Below are positions 34,952-47,611 of a stretch of DNA of 64,000 nucleotides, piece by piece. The notes beneath the pieces were generated by a model, which worked only from the letters and a program-made list of their open reading frames with translations, made no database searches and was not told where the DNA came from. The translations under genes and the position numbers were made by a program. This stretch comes from Diplosphaera chodatii (Eukaryota; Chlorophyta; Trebouxiophyceae; Prasiolales; Stichococcaceae). The DNA lies in assembly GCA_032358165.1 (NCBI GenBank), contig JAALGY010000031.1, positions 558,001-622,000 of the forward strand, given 5' to 3'. How positions within the stretch are numbered: position 1 is the stretch's first letter; every line of letters starts with the position of its first letter.

Positions 34952-37900
34952 TCACAGCGAGTAGGGAAAGAGTGTTCTGCTCTCGGTGCTCTCCTGCGTG
35001 AGGTCCTCTGCCTTGCGCTTCTTGGGAGCAATGCCTTTGTATGGCGACACCGGCTTGACATTGCCGCTGAACCGCACTTGCACCCAGCGCTCAAAGGCCT
35101 CGTTGACGGCCGCCACATATGCTGAGTTGCTGTTGCGGCTGTAGATGCGCAGCTTCTTATCCTACAATGCAAATCAAGCGACAGTTGGCATTGTCACTAT
35201 CAACAACAGACGGTGCCAACTTCAGAGCCTGCACGTGAGGCGGCACCTGAAAGTGACTGGGCAGCATGGAGTTCTCATGCCGGCCTGTGATGCGGAACTT
35301 GTCACTGCTGTCGAAGTCCTTGAAGAAGTGCACCTGCGGCGCCAAACACAAGGATTGTGCAATTGACAAAGCAGTCTGCTGCCACCATTGCACAAACGCC
35401 TGAACCTTTGATAGCCGAGACGTCATGAAGCATGCAGGACTGACCTTGTCCATGGGGTTGGAGGCACCCATGGAGAAGTTGACCTTCTTCTCGGTCAGAA
35501 TTATGTCATTCTCGTCCAGTATCTCGGATCCCGAGTAGTGCCCTATTATCTCTGCAGCATCGTAGTAAAGAGGTCGGCCACACTGAAGAAAGCGTCTAAT
35601 TGACCCTCCGCAAGCAGTGGGCCGTCTCGTCAATGTGTGTTGGCAGGTCTTGGGCATCCAGAGGCTTTGGCGCCCTCGAAGGACTTACCCTGCGCCGCGG
35701 GTATCACCCAGCGCCCACGCTCTAGTTGTTCTGGTGGGATCGTGACTTCCTGCAGGGTGCAGCCATACATTGCTACTCAGCTGCTTGGATTGCCTGCCAA
35801 AATCTGAAGGTGCAGCGACCGTTGAAGACGTCACCACACCTGCACAAAGCGGTAGAGGTCCCGCCGCCGCAAGCGGTCGATGATGGCCTGAGCTGAGCGG
35901 ATCGCGCCCTCGTGCACATCGCAGAACCTGCATCACAGTCATCCTGCTGACCGACACACGACACACGACGTGGAAGAAGGGAACTGCAGCTAGAAGTTTT
36001 TGCATTCCCAGGTCCAGCACAGTCCGGAGGGGAAGGGGGATTTCCTGCAGAGCGCAGCTGCTGATCCCTCACCCCGGGTTGTATAGGCCGAAGTTCTCGA
36101 TGGCTTTGAGCAGGCTGTCGTCCAGGGTGACGAACTCTTGAGCGCTGCGGATCTTGTCGCTGAAGTGCAGCGCCTTGTCCGCCTCCAACAACGCATCCAC
36201 TATCATGTGCTCCACCCCCTTTGCTTTCCTGCAACAGATGGGCAATGCGGCCTGACACGACATTGACCCCACTTTGTGGACAGGCTGGCTAGTGGGACCA
36301 GGCTGACGGCCAAGATGCATGCTGCTGGACCTGTGCCTCAATATGGTAGCTTGAGCACCATCTGGAACAACACTTACCTGTGGTTATACACGTTGGAATG
36401 CATCTGTGCGCGGCAGTGGTACAGCTCGTAGATGTTGGAGTGCACCGAAGCCTTAAAGCAGATCTCCTCGTCAATCACCTGCGAACGCAGCATCGCACCT
36501 TATCTTAGTGACAGTTTATACCACATCAAGAGGCGAAACGCAACTGTAGCAAGCGTGTTGCGAGGCAGACCGGGCAACGATTCACCTTTGAGAAGCGCAT
36601 GATGCGGTCAAAGTCGCAGCTGATCTTGACACCGCAGTGCAGAGCATCGCGCGCCAGATAGTCGAACCTGCCACCAACCAAGACAACGCCTTAACAGACA
36701 GCCTCTTCTAGCACTACCATTGAACTTACCATGTATACCGGTTGCCGATAATCAATGGTGCTACAAACGTAATGAGAAGCGCACTTGTCCACATCAATGC
36801 CATTGATGCCATTGGCCACAATGTCAAACAGGAACTTCTTATCGCTAGCTGCCCGAAGCGCCGGCTTGTGCGCTGACAGGATCAGATCTTTCACATCCTT
36901 CACCTGTGCGTCCATTGGTCACAGCACTATCATAACGGATGCCATGACGGCAGCAACTTTATCATGCACCAGTTGCAGGCTAGCAGCATGAGGACGCCGT
37001 GCCTACCCTGTGCTCCGGCATGATGTGCTCTGCCTCCTCGCCATGCTTTTGATGAAGCTCTGCCACAATCTCGTCCAGGATAGACACGGACATCTCCTCG
37101 TGACTCCTGCGGCATGGTGCTCATACTCAACTGTCAGGAATGCTTCAGCATGCTGTCGACTTCCGAACGGGATGCTGCATGCATCACGCATAGCAAGCCG
37201 CGCACCAGTCTGTGATCCCCTTGCGCTTCAGGAACTCGCTGTCGAAGACATGAGAGAAAGGGCCATGCCCCAGGTCATGGCACAGGCCTGCAGGCGCTCA
37301 TGAACGTGAACCATCATACGGCTAGGTAAGAAAGTGTACTCACAGCACTTACATGCACCACATCATCAGCAGCTCACCTGCAATCTCGACTGTCTGCACA
37401 TCCGACTGCTGCACCCCCAGCTGCTTTCCTTGCGCCTGCCATATTTGGTATGCTGCCTGGATGTAAGCACAGCTCACGTCGGCTTGGTGATGAAGGTGGT
37501 GTCAGATTCAGCTATTGCACATGTGTAGGCTGCCTTGCTGTTTGTCCCCTGCATGCAGCCACAGCACTTCACGCACCTCCTGCGCCTTGTAGGCGACGCC
37601 CAGGCTGTGCTCAAAGCGGTTGTGCGAGGCAGATGGGAACACGTAGTATGTCAGCCCCAGCTGCTTGAGCTCCCGCAGACGCTGGAATTGTGGCGTGTCA
37701 ATGATGCGCATGCAGATGCCGTCCAGCCGGAACAGGCTGTGCACTGCGTCCTGTTGCAGCGCAAGCGTACACACACTAAGCATCCATATGTTTTTGTGCA
37801 AGTGTGAGCAGCCTGTGCAGGCTGCCACTGGCGCACATCAAGCTGAGAGTTGTCCACCAGAGAGCACTAGGGAGCGCTGAGCAGTCACATTGAAGTAGTA

Positions 37901-38204
37901 GCCCTTGCTGGTGCCCGGCGGCAGTGGCTGCGACCGAGCCTTGCTGTCCTGGCTGATGCCGTTTGCCCTGCTGCTCCTTGCGCCGCCGCTGTCGAGGTGG
38001 CGCCGCATCTCATTGGGAACGTTGTGCACCGCCTGCATGCACAGGACGCCACCGCCCGCTCTTGCCCTGATACACCGTTCCTCCGCGGCCTTGTCAGTCT
38101 GCTGTGCCGCTCTCGAGCTGTCTACAATGCCCTCAAGCTATCTCCACGCTGACAAGCAAGCTCACCTGTGACATCCTGATGCCATCATCGTCGTCTAGCA
38201 TCAT
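34952..38204 (-). CDS. SAMHD1: SAMHD1-like HD-domain dNTP triphosphohydrolase
   Basis: Family enzymes cut dNTPs to deoxynucleoside and triphosphate, holding down the dNTP pool. Fifteen exons join in frame to 535 residues; exon 1 is 38204-38166, exon 3 37750-37577, exon 5 37287-37206 and the last 35161-34952. All four metal-binding HD residues are visible: the His of [13 protein letters not shown] in [12 protein letters not shown] and the Asp of NGIDVDK. The flanking [18 protein letters not shown] and [12 protein letters not shown] also match SAMHD1. The long C-terminal half aligns in order with the animal enzyme through NPMDKVHFF. The C-terminus carries KKRK, a possible nuclear signal. No SAM domain precedes the HD domain, as in most non-animal homologues. 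Allosteric dGTP dependence cannot be judged by eye. Divergent from a universal-stress-protein gene. Confidence 0.93.
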
Positions 38205-38843
38205 CTGCCGCCGGTGCGCTGTTGTCTGCTGTGCTCGGCACTGCTCTGCCACCAGCTCAACGATGGTCTCACTCAGGCTGGCCACCAGTTGTGACTAGGA
38301 GTACGGTTCGAGTGGCCCATTTCGGCATGGTGCTCTGAGGCAGCATGCAGCCTGAGGTCAGCAGTGGCCATGCAATCCTGAGCAGAGGTCAAACATGATC
38401 TTGGCAATGATTGCTGTGGCAGCTAACTCAAAGGACGTGTCGATCTATGTACCACCTTCACAGATGTGAACGCGTATATGTGTGGACCAACAGCACCAAA
38501 ACGTTCAGGGAGGATGGAAGGCAGTCCAAGCGTCAAGCTGCGCTTGAAGTGGCAATCAGCGTGTCAGCTCTAGTCTCACTCAGCTGATGAATTGACGTCC
38601 CATCGCTTAGGCTTGTTAACACGTTTATCAACATCGCTTGCGATTCCTGCAGCGCATCTTGCCTGCAGTTGACTAACCTGCTGCAGGGCAGCCAAAAAAC
38701 TTTTCCAGCCATGCTGATGTCAGCTGCCAGCGTTCCGGAAGCCCAGTGGTGTCACAGAGGAGTGTTCACGCCTGCATGAGCAGCCTGAGGCGACCAGGAA
38801 ATAGATTGCAGCATCACTGTCGAAGCAGGCGGCGTGACACAGC
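38205..38843. promoter_or_regulatory. Divergent intergenic region, SAMHD1-like / USP
   Basis: 640 bp between two divergent starts, with no coding features. Upstream of the chosen SAMHD1-like ATG the frame stays open only to a TAG near 38300, supporting the start. No defined promoter element identified. Confidence 0.5.
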
Positions 38844-39299
38844 ATGGCAGAAGCAAGCAACAGCCGGCCTGTAATGGTCGCTGTCGACCGATCGCCTGCG
38901 TCGGAGCGGGCGTGCCAGTGGGCAGTCGACTATGTTCTGCGGCCAGGGGACACTCTACACCTGGTGCATGTGGTGGACAGCCCAGCAGACTACTGGGTTG
39001 GCCCTGACGACACCGCTATTGTGTACTCAGATCCCGCAACTGATGGCAGAGATGCCAACGCCAAGCGTTTCATGGAGGAGACTATGGTGCCGAAGCTGCA
39101 AGGCGCACCATTCCAGGTGGAGGTTGCGCATTCATCGGGGGCGGCGGGCGAGGCGCTGTGCAGGCGCGCCAAGGAGCTGGACGCACAGGCGGTCATCATG
39201 GCTAGCCACAACAAGGGCGCCATCCAGCGCATGTTCCTGGGGTCCACGTCCGACTACTGCGTGAAGCACTGCGCCCAGCCGCTCATCGTCATCCGTTGA
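38844..39299 (+). CDS. Universal stress protein A-domain protein (single exon)
   Basis: A 151-residue protein made of one USP alpha/beta domain, the only clearly intronless gene in the window. It begins VMVAVDRSPASERACQWAVDY, the first strand and helix of the fold. The later RRAKELDAQAVIMASH and GAIQRMFLGSTSDYCVKHC match the ATP-binding type loop (G...GS/T), ending in the typical PLIVIR strand. USPs bind nucleotides and act in stress tolerance; a specific role is not known. Length is standard for single-domain USPs. It lies back to back with the SAMHD1-like gene and convergent with a second USP gene. Confidence 0.95.
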   Translation: MAEASNSRPVMVAVDRSPASERACQWAVDYVLRPGDTLHLVHVVDSPADYWVGPDDTAIVYSDPATDGRDANAKRFMEETMVPKLQGAPFQVEVAHSSGAAGEALCRRAKELDAQAVIMASHNKGAIQRMFLGSTSDYCVKHCAQPLIVIR

Positions 39300-39714
39300 A
39301 TGAAGCAAAGAAGTGGAATGTTAGTAGTTCAGGTTAGGGTGGGGCTGCATCACTGGCATACACACGCATGGCAAGATCAAATACCGGCAAGGACGAGGGC
39401 ATTCTGATGGTAGTGGACTGCAGGCTTGTGCGCTTGCCGTAGTGACTCTCAGCTGCTTTGCTCTGTAGCACTTCTGTGTTGTGACATAGACAGCGTTTGT
39501 AACCAGATTTTTGCTGTAGGCGCAAAGCGACTTCAGATGCTAGGTTTGAACCCTGATAACTGCTGATGTAAGTAACTCACTATACACGCATAATACCTAA
39601 CCATCTAACTTCAAGGGTGACAATGATGAACCAGCGAGCGAGCGTCCTAGAAACTTCGTGTGCCCTGAAGCTTGAGTCGTCCTTCATCCTGTCCACGACT
39701 TGCACCCCAACAAC
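39300..39714. other. Convergent 3' region between two USP genes
   Basis: 415 bp holding the 3' UTRs of both USP genes, AT-rich for this window. It contains a TGTAA at 39498. No other gene seen. Confidence 0.55.
39498..39502 (+). terminator. TGTAA polyadenylation-type signal after USP
   Basis: TGTAA about 200 bases past the stop of the single-exon USP gene, a normal 3' UTR length for green algae. Motif-only evidence. Confidence 0.5.
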
Positions 39715-41268
39715 TCACGACAGGTAGGCGGAGTCCGAGTGCTGCCACAGGCTGCTGCTGCGGGGCAGCTCCTCGAAGCGGGGCTTGGTCTGGGGGGGCG
39801 ACACCGCGGTGGTGCTGTCGGACATCTCCTCCTCCACGGCGGCCACAGCCGCGGCGGCGGCAGCCGCCAGGGAGCCCTCCCCCGGGTCCGACTTGGGGTC
39901 GGCGGCCGCCGGCGCCTCCGCCAGGGTGGCCATGTGGGCGGCGCGGTGCGCCCTGACGTCGAAGGTCGCGGGTGCGGAGGGGGAGCGCAGCGTGGCTTCG
40001 GGGTCCGCCGGCTGCTTGCGCACCAGCGCCACGGGGATGGCGTGGGGCTTGTGCGCCGCGGCGGCCGTCATCAGCCACTTGGTGATGTCGCCGAGCCGCA
40101 TCGGGTCCCAGCCGGGCTGCATCGCAGGAGGTAATCAGTCGATCCCTATCATCTTGATACCATAGATTTCTCGACCCCAAGCACCAGTGCACAAGGTGGT
40201 TGACCATTTATCAGAGGCCACGGGATTCCCACCGAGGTTGAGGACACCACACCAGACGCTGCTTAGCCTGCCCACCTGATCATTGGCGGCAACTACGATG
40301 GCAAACGCATCCAGCTCAGCCGCGACGCGCAGCACTGCGGTGCCGACCTCGGAGACAGGTGCATTCCAGGTGTCCAAGAAGATGCGCACATCGTAGAACA
40401 CACCCGGCGGGACAAGGGGCAGCAGCCTGTATGAAGCAGGCAAGGGTCGCACCCTGTGCACCGCCTGAAATGAGATAGTGCTTGCATAACATCCTGCTGC
40501 CTGCCTGATCCTTGTTGGCAGCCGAATGCAGTTGCAAATAAATGCTGCAAAGATATACAAGTCGTAATCTGCACCTGTCCTTGATGATGGCCTGCGCCTT
40601 GAGCACCTCGCGCCGGTCGCGGGGCTTGTCACCAATCGCGAAGGCATTGCCCGGCCCGGAGATGAACACCTAATACATTGGGGAACACAATGACTGAGGT
40701 CATGCCTTCTGAGGTTGCAGCAGTACGTGCTGCGCAGTGGCGCATGAAAATACGCAACCTCCGGGAATGTCGCACCATCCTGCCTGCAGTTTTGCAGCAG
40801 CGCCGCAATGCAAAGCATGTTTGATAGAATGCACCTCGGAGGGCGTGGAAAGACACTTCGCCACGTGTACAAGGTGTACAGCATCTCCATTCCGGCACAA
40901 ATGGTTCGCGGCCCACTTCACCGCAGTGGCAGCCTCCGGAGCCAGGGAAGTGGCCACCACCACGTTCCTGGCGATGCGCTGGCCTGCATGGCAGAGTGTC
41001 GTAATATCAAGCAAACCATCTAGTATGGCACCTCTTCTGACATGGCAGGAGTGAGGACGTGCATCAGGCAGCAGCTCTGCACATGCAGCGTGCGCTTGTT
41101 TGCATGCGCAGACGGCGGGGCAACTTGGTGTCTAACGCAGCCCAGCTCACCAGGCTCGATGTTGCTCAGCAGCTGCAGGCTGTCTGCTCTGTCGATTGGG
41201 TCACGGCGGATTTTAAAAGATGGCTTGTTGCTGAGTGTTCTCACCAAGTTCCGATCTGTCGCAGACAT
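39715..41268 (-). CDS. Universal stress protein-like protein with Ala/Ser-rich C-terminal tail
   Basis: Five exons join in frame to 304 residues: 41268-41151, 40983-40835, 40669-40575, 40426-40276 and 40116-39715. A USP-type fold is seen: RIARNVVVATSLAPEAATAV, HLCRNGDAVHLVHVAK, then VFYDVRIFLDTWNAPVSEV, AAELDAFAIVVAAND and a closing strand HAIPVALVRKQ. The glycine-rich nucleotide loop of the classical family is not obvious, so ATP binding is doubtful. A 40-residue N-terminal extension and an acidic, poly-Ala, Ser-rich tail of about 90 residues are extra to the fold. Start set at 41268; the first splice junction (phase 1) fits. Function unknown. Confidence 0.82.
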
Positions 41269-41909
41269 GCTGCCAAACCACCGAACCGTGTCAGGAGCTC
41301 TGCCTATTTAATGTACTGTTGGCTCTGGATCGCAAGTCAAGTATGTCTGTTACAAGAAAGTGTGCGATAGCCTCCGCAACGCTTCCGGAATATTGCGATG
41401 CCAGCTGGGCTGAGGGCGCTTATGTCGATCTGCGTCGAAGCTCTGTGCCTGAATGACTTACTGCGACTGTTGGACGCTGTGCTGAGGTCCCAAAGATGCC
41501 ATGTGTATGCCGAGCTGTTGACGGCTTCCGGAAAGTGGGACCTGCCCTTCAGCCCTTGACGCAGCAAGTTGCATCAGAGATCTTGATGGATGCTAGATTC
41601 TGGATCCTGACGAAGCTAGCCCTTTGCAGCAGCGTCCCCTGGTCAGTTGCTAATGTCCATAACCCCTTTTCCGCTGCCCAACTTCTACCTGCGACCTGGA
41701 TACCTGGACTGAACCCTTCCTTGGCAAAGCTGCAAAATCATTCTAACTGTCACAAATGCACTCCACGCAGCTACACGTCAAACCACAAACACCGCTTCAT
41801 CCTGCATTCAGCACTGGGTATTCGCCAAAGTTTGTTACACGTGAGATGTTGATGGTCATTTGATCCCATGCATCGAAGCAGGCTGCCCTCTGTATGCACG
41901 CTACATCCG
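41269..41909. other. Intergenic region, USP-like start / CHL1 end
   Basis: 640 bp between two minus-strand genes. It should hold the CHL1 3' UTR (near 41.9-41.8 kb) and the USP-like promoter. Short ORFs lack family features. No gene seen. Confidence 0.5.
41835..41839 (-). terminator. TGTAA polyadenylation-type signal after CHL1
   Basis: Minus-strand TGTAA (TTACA on plus) about 70 bases past the CHL1/DDX11 stop. Motif-only evidence. Confidence 0.5.
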
Positions 41910-44900
41910 TCACACGCCAGTCCGTTGTGTCCCGGTTGCACCCATCCGGCGGAAGAAGCGCACCAGCTGGCCATGCACATCGCCATAATGCTTTGCAGCC
42001 GCAAGTGAGACTTGCACCCAGCCAGGTAGCTGCCTGACATGGCAGAACAAAACCAGATGGCGGTGTAGTGTACGCTGGGGAAACAACGGTCATGCCTCTC
42101 AACATGCACCATACACTTGCGACGGCAACAACCGCATGAGCACCTGCATGGGCCAGAGTCTATCCGGCCCCCAGGTGCATAGCGCGCATCTGCCAGGACA
42201 ATTGCGGCATAGTCGCCTGCGTGCCGGATGCAGCGCCCAATGCACTGGTTCACTGCCTGCATGGGAAGCAAAGCAAGGCTTTGGGTTCAGGGGCTACATG
42301 CATCCAACTCGCAGGCGGCTCTCTGATGCCAATTGGCATGCATTCAATTGCATAAGGGACTGGTAGTGAGTGCAGGCATGTTTATGAAACGAAGCACGAC
42401 AATGTGGCCCTCTGCTCTTCGTCACCCACCTTCATGCACAGGTCCTGGTAATACTGCTGCCCCGGAGACCGGCCGCCGGTGCTGCTGCCCGTGGTGGGCT
42501 GCACCACATCCCTTTCCACAGGAGCAGCCGCGGCGGCGGCATCCATGAAGGCCATGCGCTCGCGCAGCTCCACATCCGCAGGGTTTGGGTACGGCATGCC
42601 GACCATCACCACACACCTGTGCAGCGGTCGCACACCGAGCAAATGTTACAGTCACCACCGACGCAGTGCACACTGTCCCATGAAAAGGTCATCACAAGCC
42701 TGTCTTGCTGATTGCACAGACAGTAACAGAAACGCAACGAGGTTCCAACGGTCAGCACCACCTGCCGAGGCCATCGCCAAAGTTGATGCCCTCTGCCATC
42801 TTGCCGCCGACCACTGCCAGCAGCACGGCACCATTCCTGGCGGAGTCTGCATCACCATTGCTTCTGCTGCTGCCTGCCTCAGTGCCAGCAGCAGCCTTGA
42901 CGCCGCTGCTGCCAGCTGCCGCTGCACATTCGGTGTGGCTGCCGCTCGCGTTGCCGCTGATGCATGCAGAGTAAGCAGTGAGCATTGCCTCCACATCGCC
43001 GGCGGACCGTGGCTCCTGGAACAGGCGCTTGCGTGCGGCGATGCGGCCCCAGTCGCCGGTGGCTCGCCAGCGGGCTGCCACCTGCTCGATGTACGCAAAG
43101 GACGGGAAGAACACCACCACACCCTGCAGCAGGGCAGACGCCGCACCTCAGGCTCTGCTGTTCACGCACATGTGTCCCCGCTTCAAGGCAGCCATTTGCA
43201 GAGGCCAGCCGGGGGGCAGGCGTGCTGAGCATCAGCCGCATGCATCTAGGGACCCTGCAGGTCAGGTGGCGCGCGGACCGGCTGTCGCTGCAGGGCACTG
43301 ACCGACCTGCGGCACCGCCTGGCAGACGTTGAGCAGCAGCCGCGCCAGCTCGTCCAGCGTGGCCGGCTGCCCGCGCGCCGCGTGCCGCAGGTCCAGCGCC
43401 CGCCCCGTTGGCCCCGTCCCTGCAAGGCGGATGCATGGCGTGTCACATAGGCGTGGACGCAAGCTTGCAACGCAGTCTACATCTCTGGTGTGGGTCGGAC
43501 TAACTGGTCCAGCGACACCTGCGCCTTGCACATATGGTTCAAACAATGGGCACGTACTGAAAAAAGTTGCGGTGGGTCGTCTCTGTCCTCTATCTGCCGC
43601 AAGTGCTGCAAGCAGCTGGCGGACTGTCACGAAACAGGGTTGCCAGTCTCACCCAGAGCCAGCGCCAGCAGCTGCCCCGGCGGGACCACGTGGCCGCACG
43701 CAAAGCGCCCGATGCTGGCAGGCGCAGTGCCCGGGAACAGCTGCGCGGTCAGCGCTGACACCGGCGCCAGCGTGCCCGACGCCAGGATCAGCGCGTGCGC
43801 CTGCGCGGTCACCTGCATTGCAGGCATGACGACACTATTGCTAAGTGTTGAGCAAACCTCAGGGTTTGGGATGTGATCCTGGTGAGCAGGCGGCACTCAT
43901 GCTTTCTGCCAACCGAGAGGCTAAAGCCTTCAGACGGCACGTCGGCGGCCAAATCACAGCAACGGCATGCACGATGTTCGAGCACCTACACGGCACCGAT
44001 GTAGTGAGCGCAGGAGCGCACCTTGCGGAAGTGGGCGGCGGCGTTGAGCAGCACGAACTTGGCGGCGCCAGCGGGCGGGTCCAGGATGATGCGGCCATCG
44101 GCGTCCGCATTCGTCAGCGCCCCCAGGAAGCCCACCAGCGCGTGCAGCGCGCCCATCTTGTCCCCCTCCTCCGCAGCGGCTGCCGGCAGACAGCAGCGTC
44201 GTCAGGCGCGTTTGGGCACGCGACATCAGGTCCAGACTCATTTCAAAACACTAAAAGCAAACACAGCGTGCTCCTTCTGCATCCTCTGCGCTTGCTCTGG
44301 ACCATTCAAAGAAACAGGAATGATACAAGCTGGACAGCATGGCGAACGTTCGTACCTCCAGCAGCGACGGCCTCACGACGTCGCTGCGCATCGGCAAAGC
44401 CCGCCACCTTGAACAGCACCTTGCTTTCCTTCACATACCTGCAGCAGTGGTCATCAGAAAGGTTCGGTTTCAGCTGCACCAATGCAGCCTGTTCTTGCCC
44501 CGGCACTAACTGGCCCCTGCTAGACGAGTCTTCTGTACACAGACAGGCCTCCGTCAGGCCTCTGCAGGCTTTTGGCAGCACACCTGACCAGGGAGAACAT
44601 GTTGACATGGTCCAGGTCGGCAGCAAACAGGAAGTCGTTGACTGTCATGGCTGACGCTGCCGCTGGGCCGTTGCTGCTGTCTGTCACTGGCGGCCGGGGC
44701 TGCAGAAAGGCACCGAGTTGTGTGGCGGCCGCCTGAAGCGCCCGGATATGCCGCGCATTGCCTACATGAACCCAAGAAGTGCCATCGGGTCGGCTGTTCT
44801 CACCACATCAAGCGGCAAAGTAGGAAACAGCTCCATGTGGACAAATCATCACTGATGGACGCCATGCACCCACCTGGCGCGAGGCGGGTGCTGAAGCGGC

Positions 44901-47611
44901 TCCAGTAGGCGTCCAGCTGCCCGGCCGCCGCTGAGGCTTCCCCGGCGGAGAGCGTCGCCGAGTGCGCGCCGTTGACGGCGTCCACCAGGTTGTGCGCCTC
45001 GTCAAAGACCAGCACCGCGCCGCGAAGCCGGATGCCCAGCGCCTCGCGCGTCTCCTGCAAGGGTTTGCCAACACCACGCTGTCACCCGCATGTGTCGCAT
45101 CCTTGCCTTTATAGCTACAGGTTGTGGGGTGCCGCAAGCCCAGCTGCCCATCAAAGGCGCAGTGGTCCGCAGCTTAACTTGGGGTTCAGTTGTCTGGCCG
45201 CACCTGTGTGAGCAGTGCGCCATAGGGCACCAGCAGCAGGTCCGCCTCCGCCGCCGCACCCCGCGCCGCGTAGTAGGGGCACACCGCCTTGCGCCTGCCG
45301 GATGTCACCTGCACCGCCCGTGCCACACTCGTTGGACGCCCAGCTGTCACTTTCGAACACAGGCTCGAGAAGATGCAGCACCAATTCGACTCTGGAAGCC
45401 AGCGCCATGCACTCGGCCCTTGCACCACGCTGGACACACTGGCACCAAGCCATGGACATCAGCACACAGGTTGTGGAAAGCCCTTGGCGGGCAACCCACC
45501 AGCTCCTCCACATCTCGCGGCGCCGCAAGGAGGCCAGCGCGGAAGGCGCTGTTCGCCTTCTGCGGCGCAGCCAGGAATGGGCAGCCGCCCTTGCCTTTGC
45601 GCGCCTGAGGTGCAGACAGGCGCTGATCTACAGTAGTTGGCGAATTTGTGCCGGTGCTATTACTGCACTGCAGCTGGCCATGGCACGCCAGACCTGTCCA
45701 CCTTTTTTAATGATGTCGTATGCACACGCCCATGCGCCTGGAGGAAGCACCTTGGCTTTGCTGCGGTTCTCAGGCGTGGCCCCGTCTGTGCTGGCTTGCC
45801 GCTTGGCACGCTGCTGCTGCAGGTCCAGGCACCTTTCGCTGATGCGTGCGCCGCTGCGCAGCCGAGCCACCTCCTCGTTGACGCACAGCACCTGCAGCGC
45901 AGCTCTGGCCCCTGAGCCACCAGCTGCCTATTGTGTGTTACCACAGCTGACATATGGGCAACCCAGGATAGCAGGTACGCACGGTGGCAGGGACACCCCC
46001 CGTGGTGCTCCGCCCCGAGCAGCAACTGGTACTGTTCCTGTGGTAGGTGGTGCCATGATGCCTGCACGGCAGGCACCTTGCGGGAGGCCAGGGCCACAGA
46101 GGCGACGCTGAGGGCGAAGGGCGTGCGGCGGAGCTCCCCCACGAACTGGCTCAGCTGCGAGTGCGTGCGGCTGGCAAAGATCACCTGCTTGGGGCCGGAG
46201 GACCGGCTGTCAGGCTGCTGTGCCGTATCCTGGTGGCAGCATTCAGGGTGAAGCAGAAGGCAGTGTCTGCGGACGGTGACAAGATGTCATGGTTGAGGTG
46301 CCAGGGTCTTGCAACCTGGGTGCGGGGTGGGCGGGGCGCTTCCTCCTCCTCGAGGTCAGCTGCGCTATCTGCCGCGCCACCGCTGTCCTCGCTGTCGCTG
46401 CTGTTGACGCCAGCAAGCAGCCGTCTGCAGCGCCAGAGCACGTCGACCAGTGTCACTGACCAGCAGACCCGACCCAGGTCCCCGACTGCATCGGCTGTCC
46501 CAACAGTGACTCAGCACCAGACGCTCGTGCAGCAGCACGGGATGGGAGCGCACACCCGCTTGCGGAGCTGCGTGCTGCACCTGAGGGCGGCGGCGGCGTT
46601 GCGCTTGGCGCCGGGCCGCCCGCCGTCGCTGTCCCACTCGTCCAGCACGAAGTCGGCATCCTCGTCGCCGCCACCATCACCTGCCTTCGCCGCTGCCGTT
46701 GCCGCTGCCTCCTGGAAACACTTAGAGGGGGCAGCATCGGCAACCTCACTCGGCTGGGTGGACTGGCTGCTGGGCCTGCTTTGGACTGACAGCGTCTGCC
46801 AGCACCCGAGGTGGCGGCCTCAAGGCAGCTGCATCGGCATCCCAGCTGCACATATCCCTCACGGCAAGCAGGAGCCCGGGGCAGTGCAGAGCGCCATGGA
46901 GCTGCAAGTCATGCTGACCTTCCGTTTCGCACGCCGCTGCTGTGCCGCCCTCGCCCGAGCGTGAGCTGCCGAGATGCGCGCCTTGCGTGCTGCTTCCGTC
47001 GCCAGTGCATCCTCTGCGTGCCGTACGGAGGCATGATCTCGCATCCAACCCGGCTCATCGTCCTCCGCTGCACCTGCACGTCATATCCCATTCATCACAG
47101 TTCGCTTCGATCAATTGCTGCACAAGCCCGGGAAGTGCTCATGTTCAGAAAGTGCTACTGTGCAGTACGCTGGCTGCCTGTATCACCGTTGCTGGTCGGC
47201 TGTGACGCCTGGGCTTTGCCTTGAGCAACGACAGTGGACGCTGCGAGGTCTGCCTCCCGCTTGTCCTCCAGCCATTGCAGGACGCTGCAGATAAGGCTGA
47301 GCGTCTTACCTGTGCCTGCATGAATGTACAGACACAGAACACTTCTACTTCTGTAGTGCTGGAAACACAGAGTCAAGCTAGCGGGTGTTTAGCAACATAT
47401 GATGCGGCATCATTTGCCAAGGCAACCAAGCGACGACAGCTGTGTGCATGCCTGTGGGGCTTTCAAAGAGGCCGATGCCGCCAGTCTGCAGCCGGCGGTA
47501 CACTGCCACCATGAAGTCCTGTTGAATGGGGTATGGTGGATCATACGGGAATGCTGGGAACTGTGTCCGCACCCTAGGTAGCGCTCCTGTGCTGACATCC
47601 CCTGCAAGCAT
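41910..47611 (-). CDS. CHL1: DDX11/CHL1-type Fe-S DNA helicase
   Basis: A superfamily 2, XPD-like 5'-3' DNA helicase needed for sister-chromatid cohesion and fork processing. Nineteen exons give 935 residues (human DDX11 about 970) with consistent phases; exon 1 is 47611-47452 and the last 42033-41910. Seen in order: [20 protein letters not shown], Walker A SPTGTGKT (joined across intron 1), [12 protein letters not shown], the four Fe-S cysteines (LCVN, RCLD, GCPF, VCPYY), [44 protein letters not shown] and [19 protein letters not shown] near the end and the spacing favour DDX11/CHL1 over RTEL1 or FANCJ. Introns 1 and 2 use GC donors. An alternative ATG at 47623 adds four residues. Divergent from POLE. 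Confidence 0.94.

Noticed and set aside
42479..43228. 249-codon plus-strand ORF overlapping the CHL1 gene
   Set aside because: It lies antisense to exons 16-17 of CHL1, which carry clear helicase motifs, and shows no family feature itself. GC-rich coding DNA commonly keeps antisense frames open.
45215..46111. 298-codon plus-strand ORF
   Set aside because: Antisense to CHL1 exons holding the Fe-S cysteines and motif Ia; no recognisable protein features.
41910..47611. RTEL1, FANCJ or XPD identity for the helicase
   Set aside because: The N-terminal [14 protein letters not shown], the spacing of the four Fe-S cysteines and the LPGWV C-terminus fit DDX11/CHL1 better.
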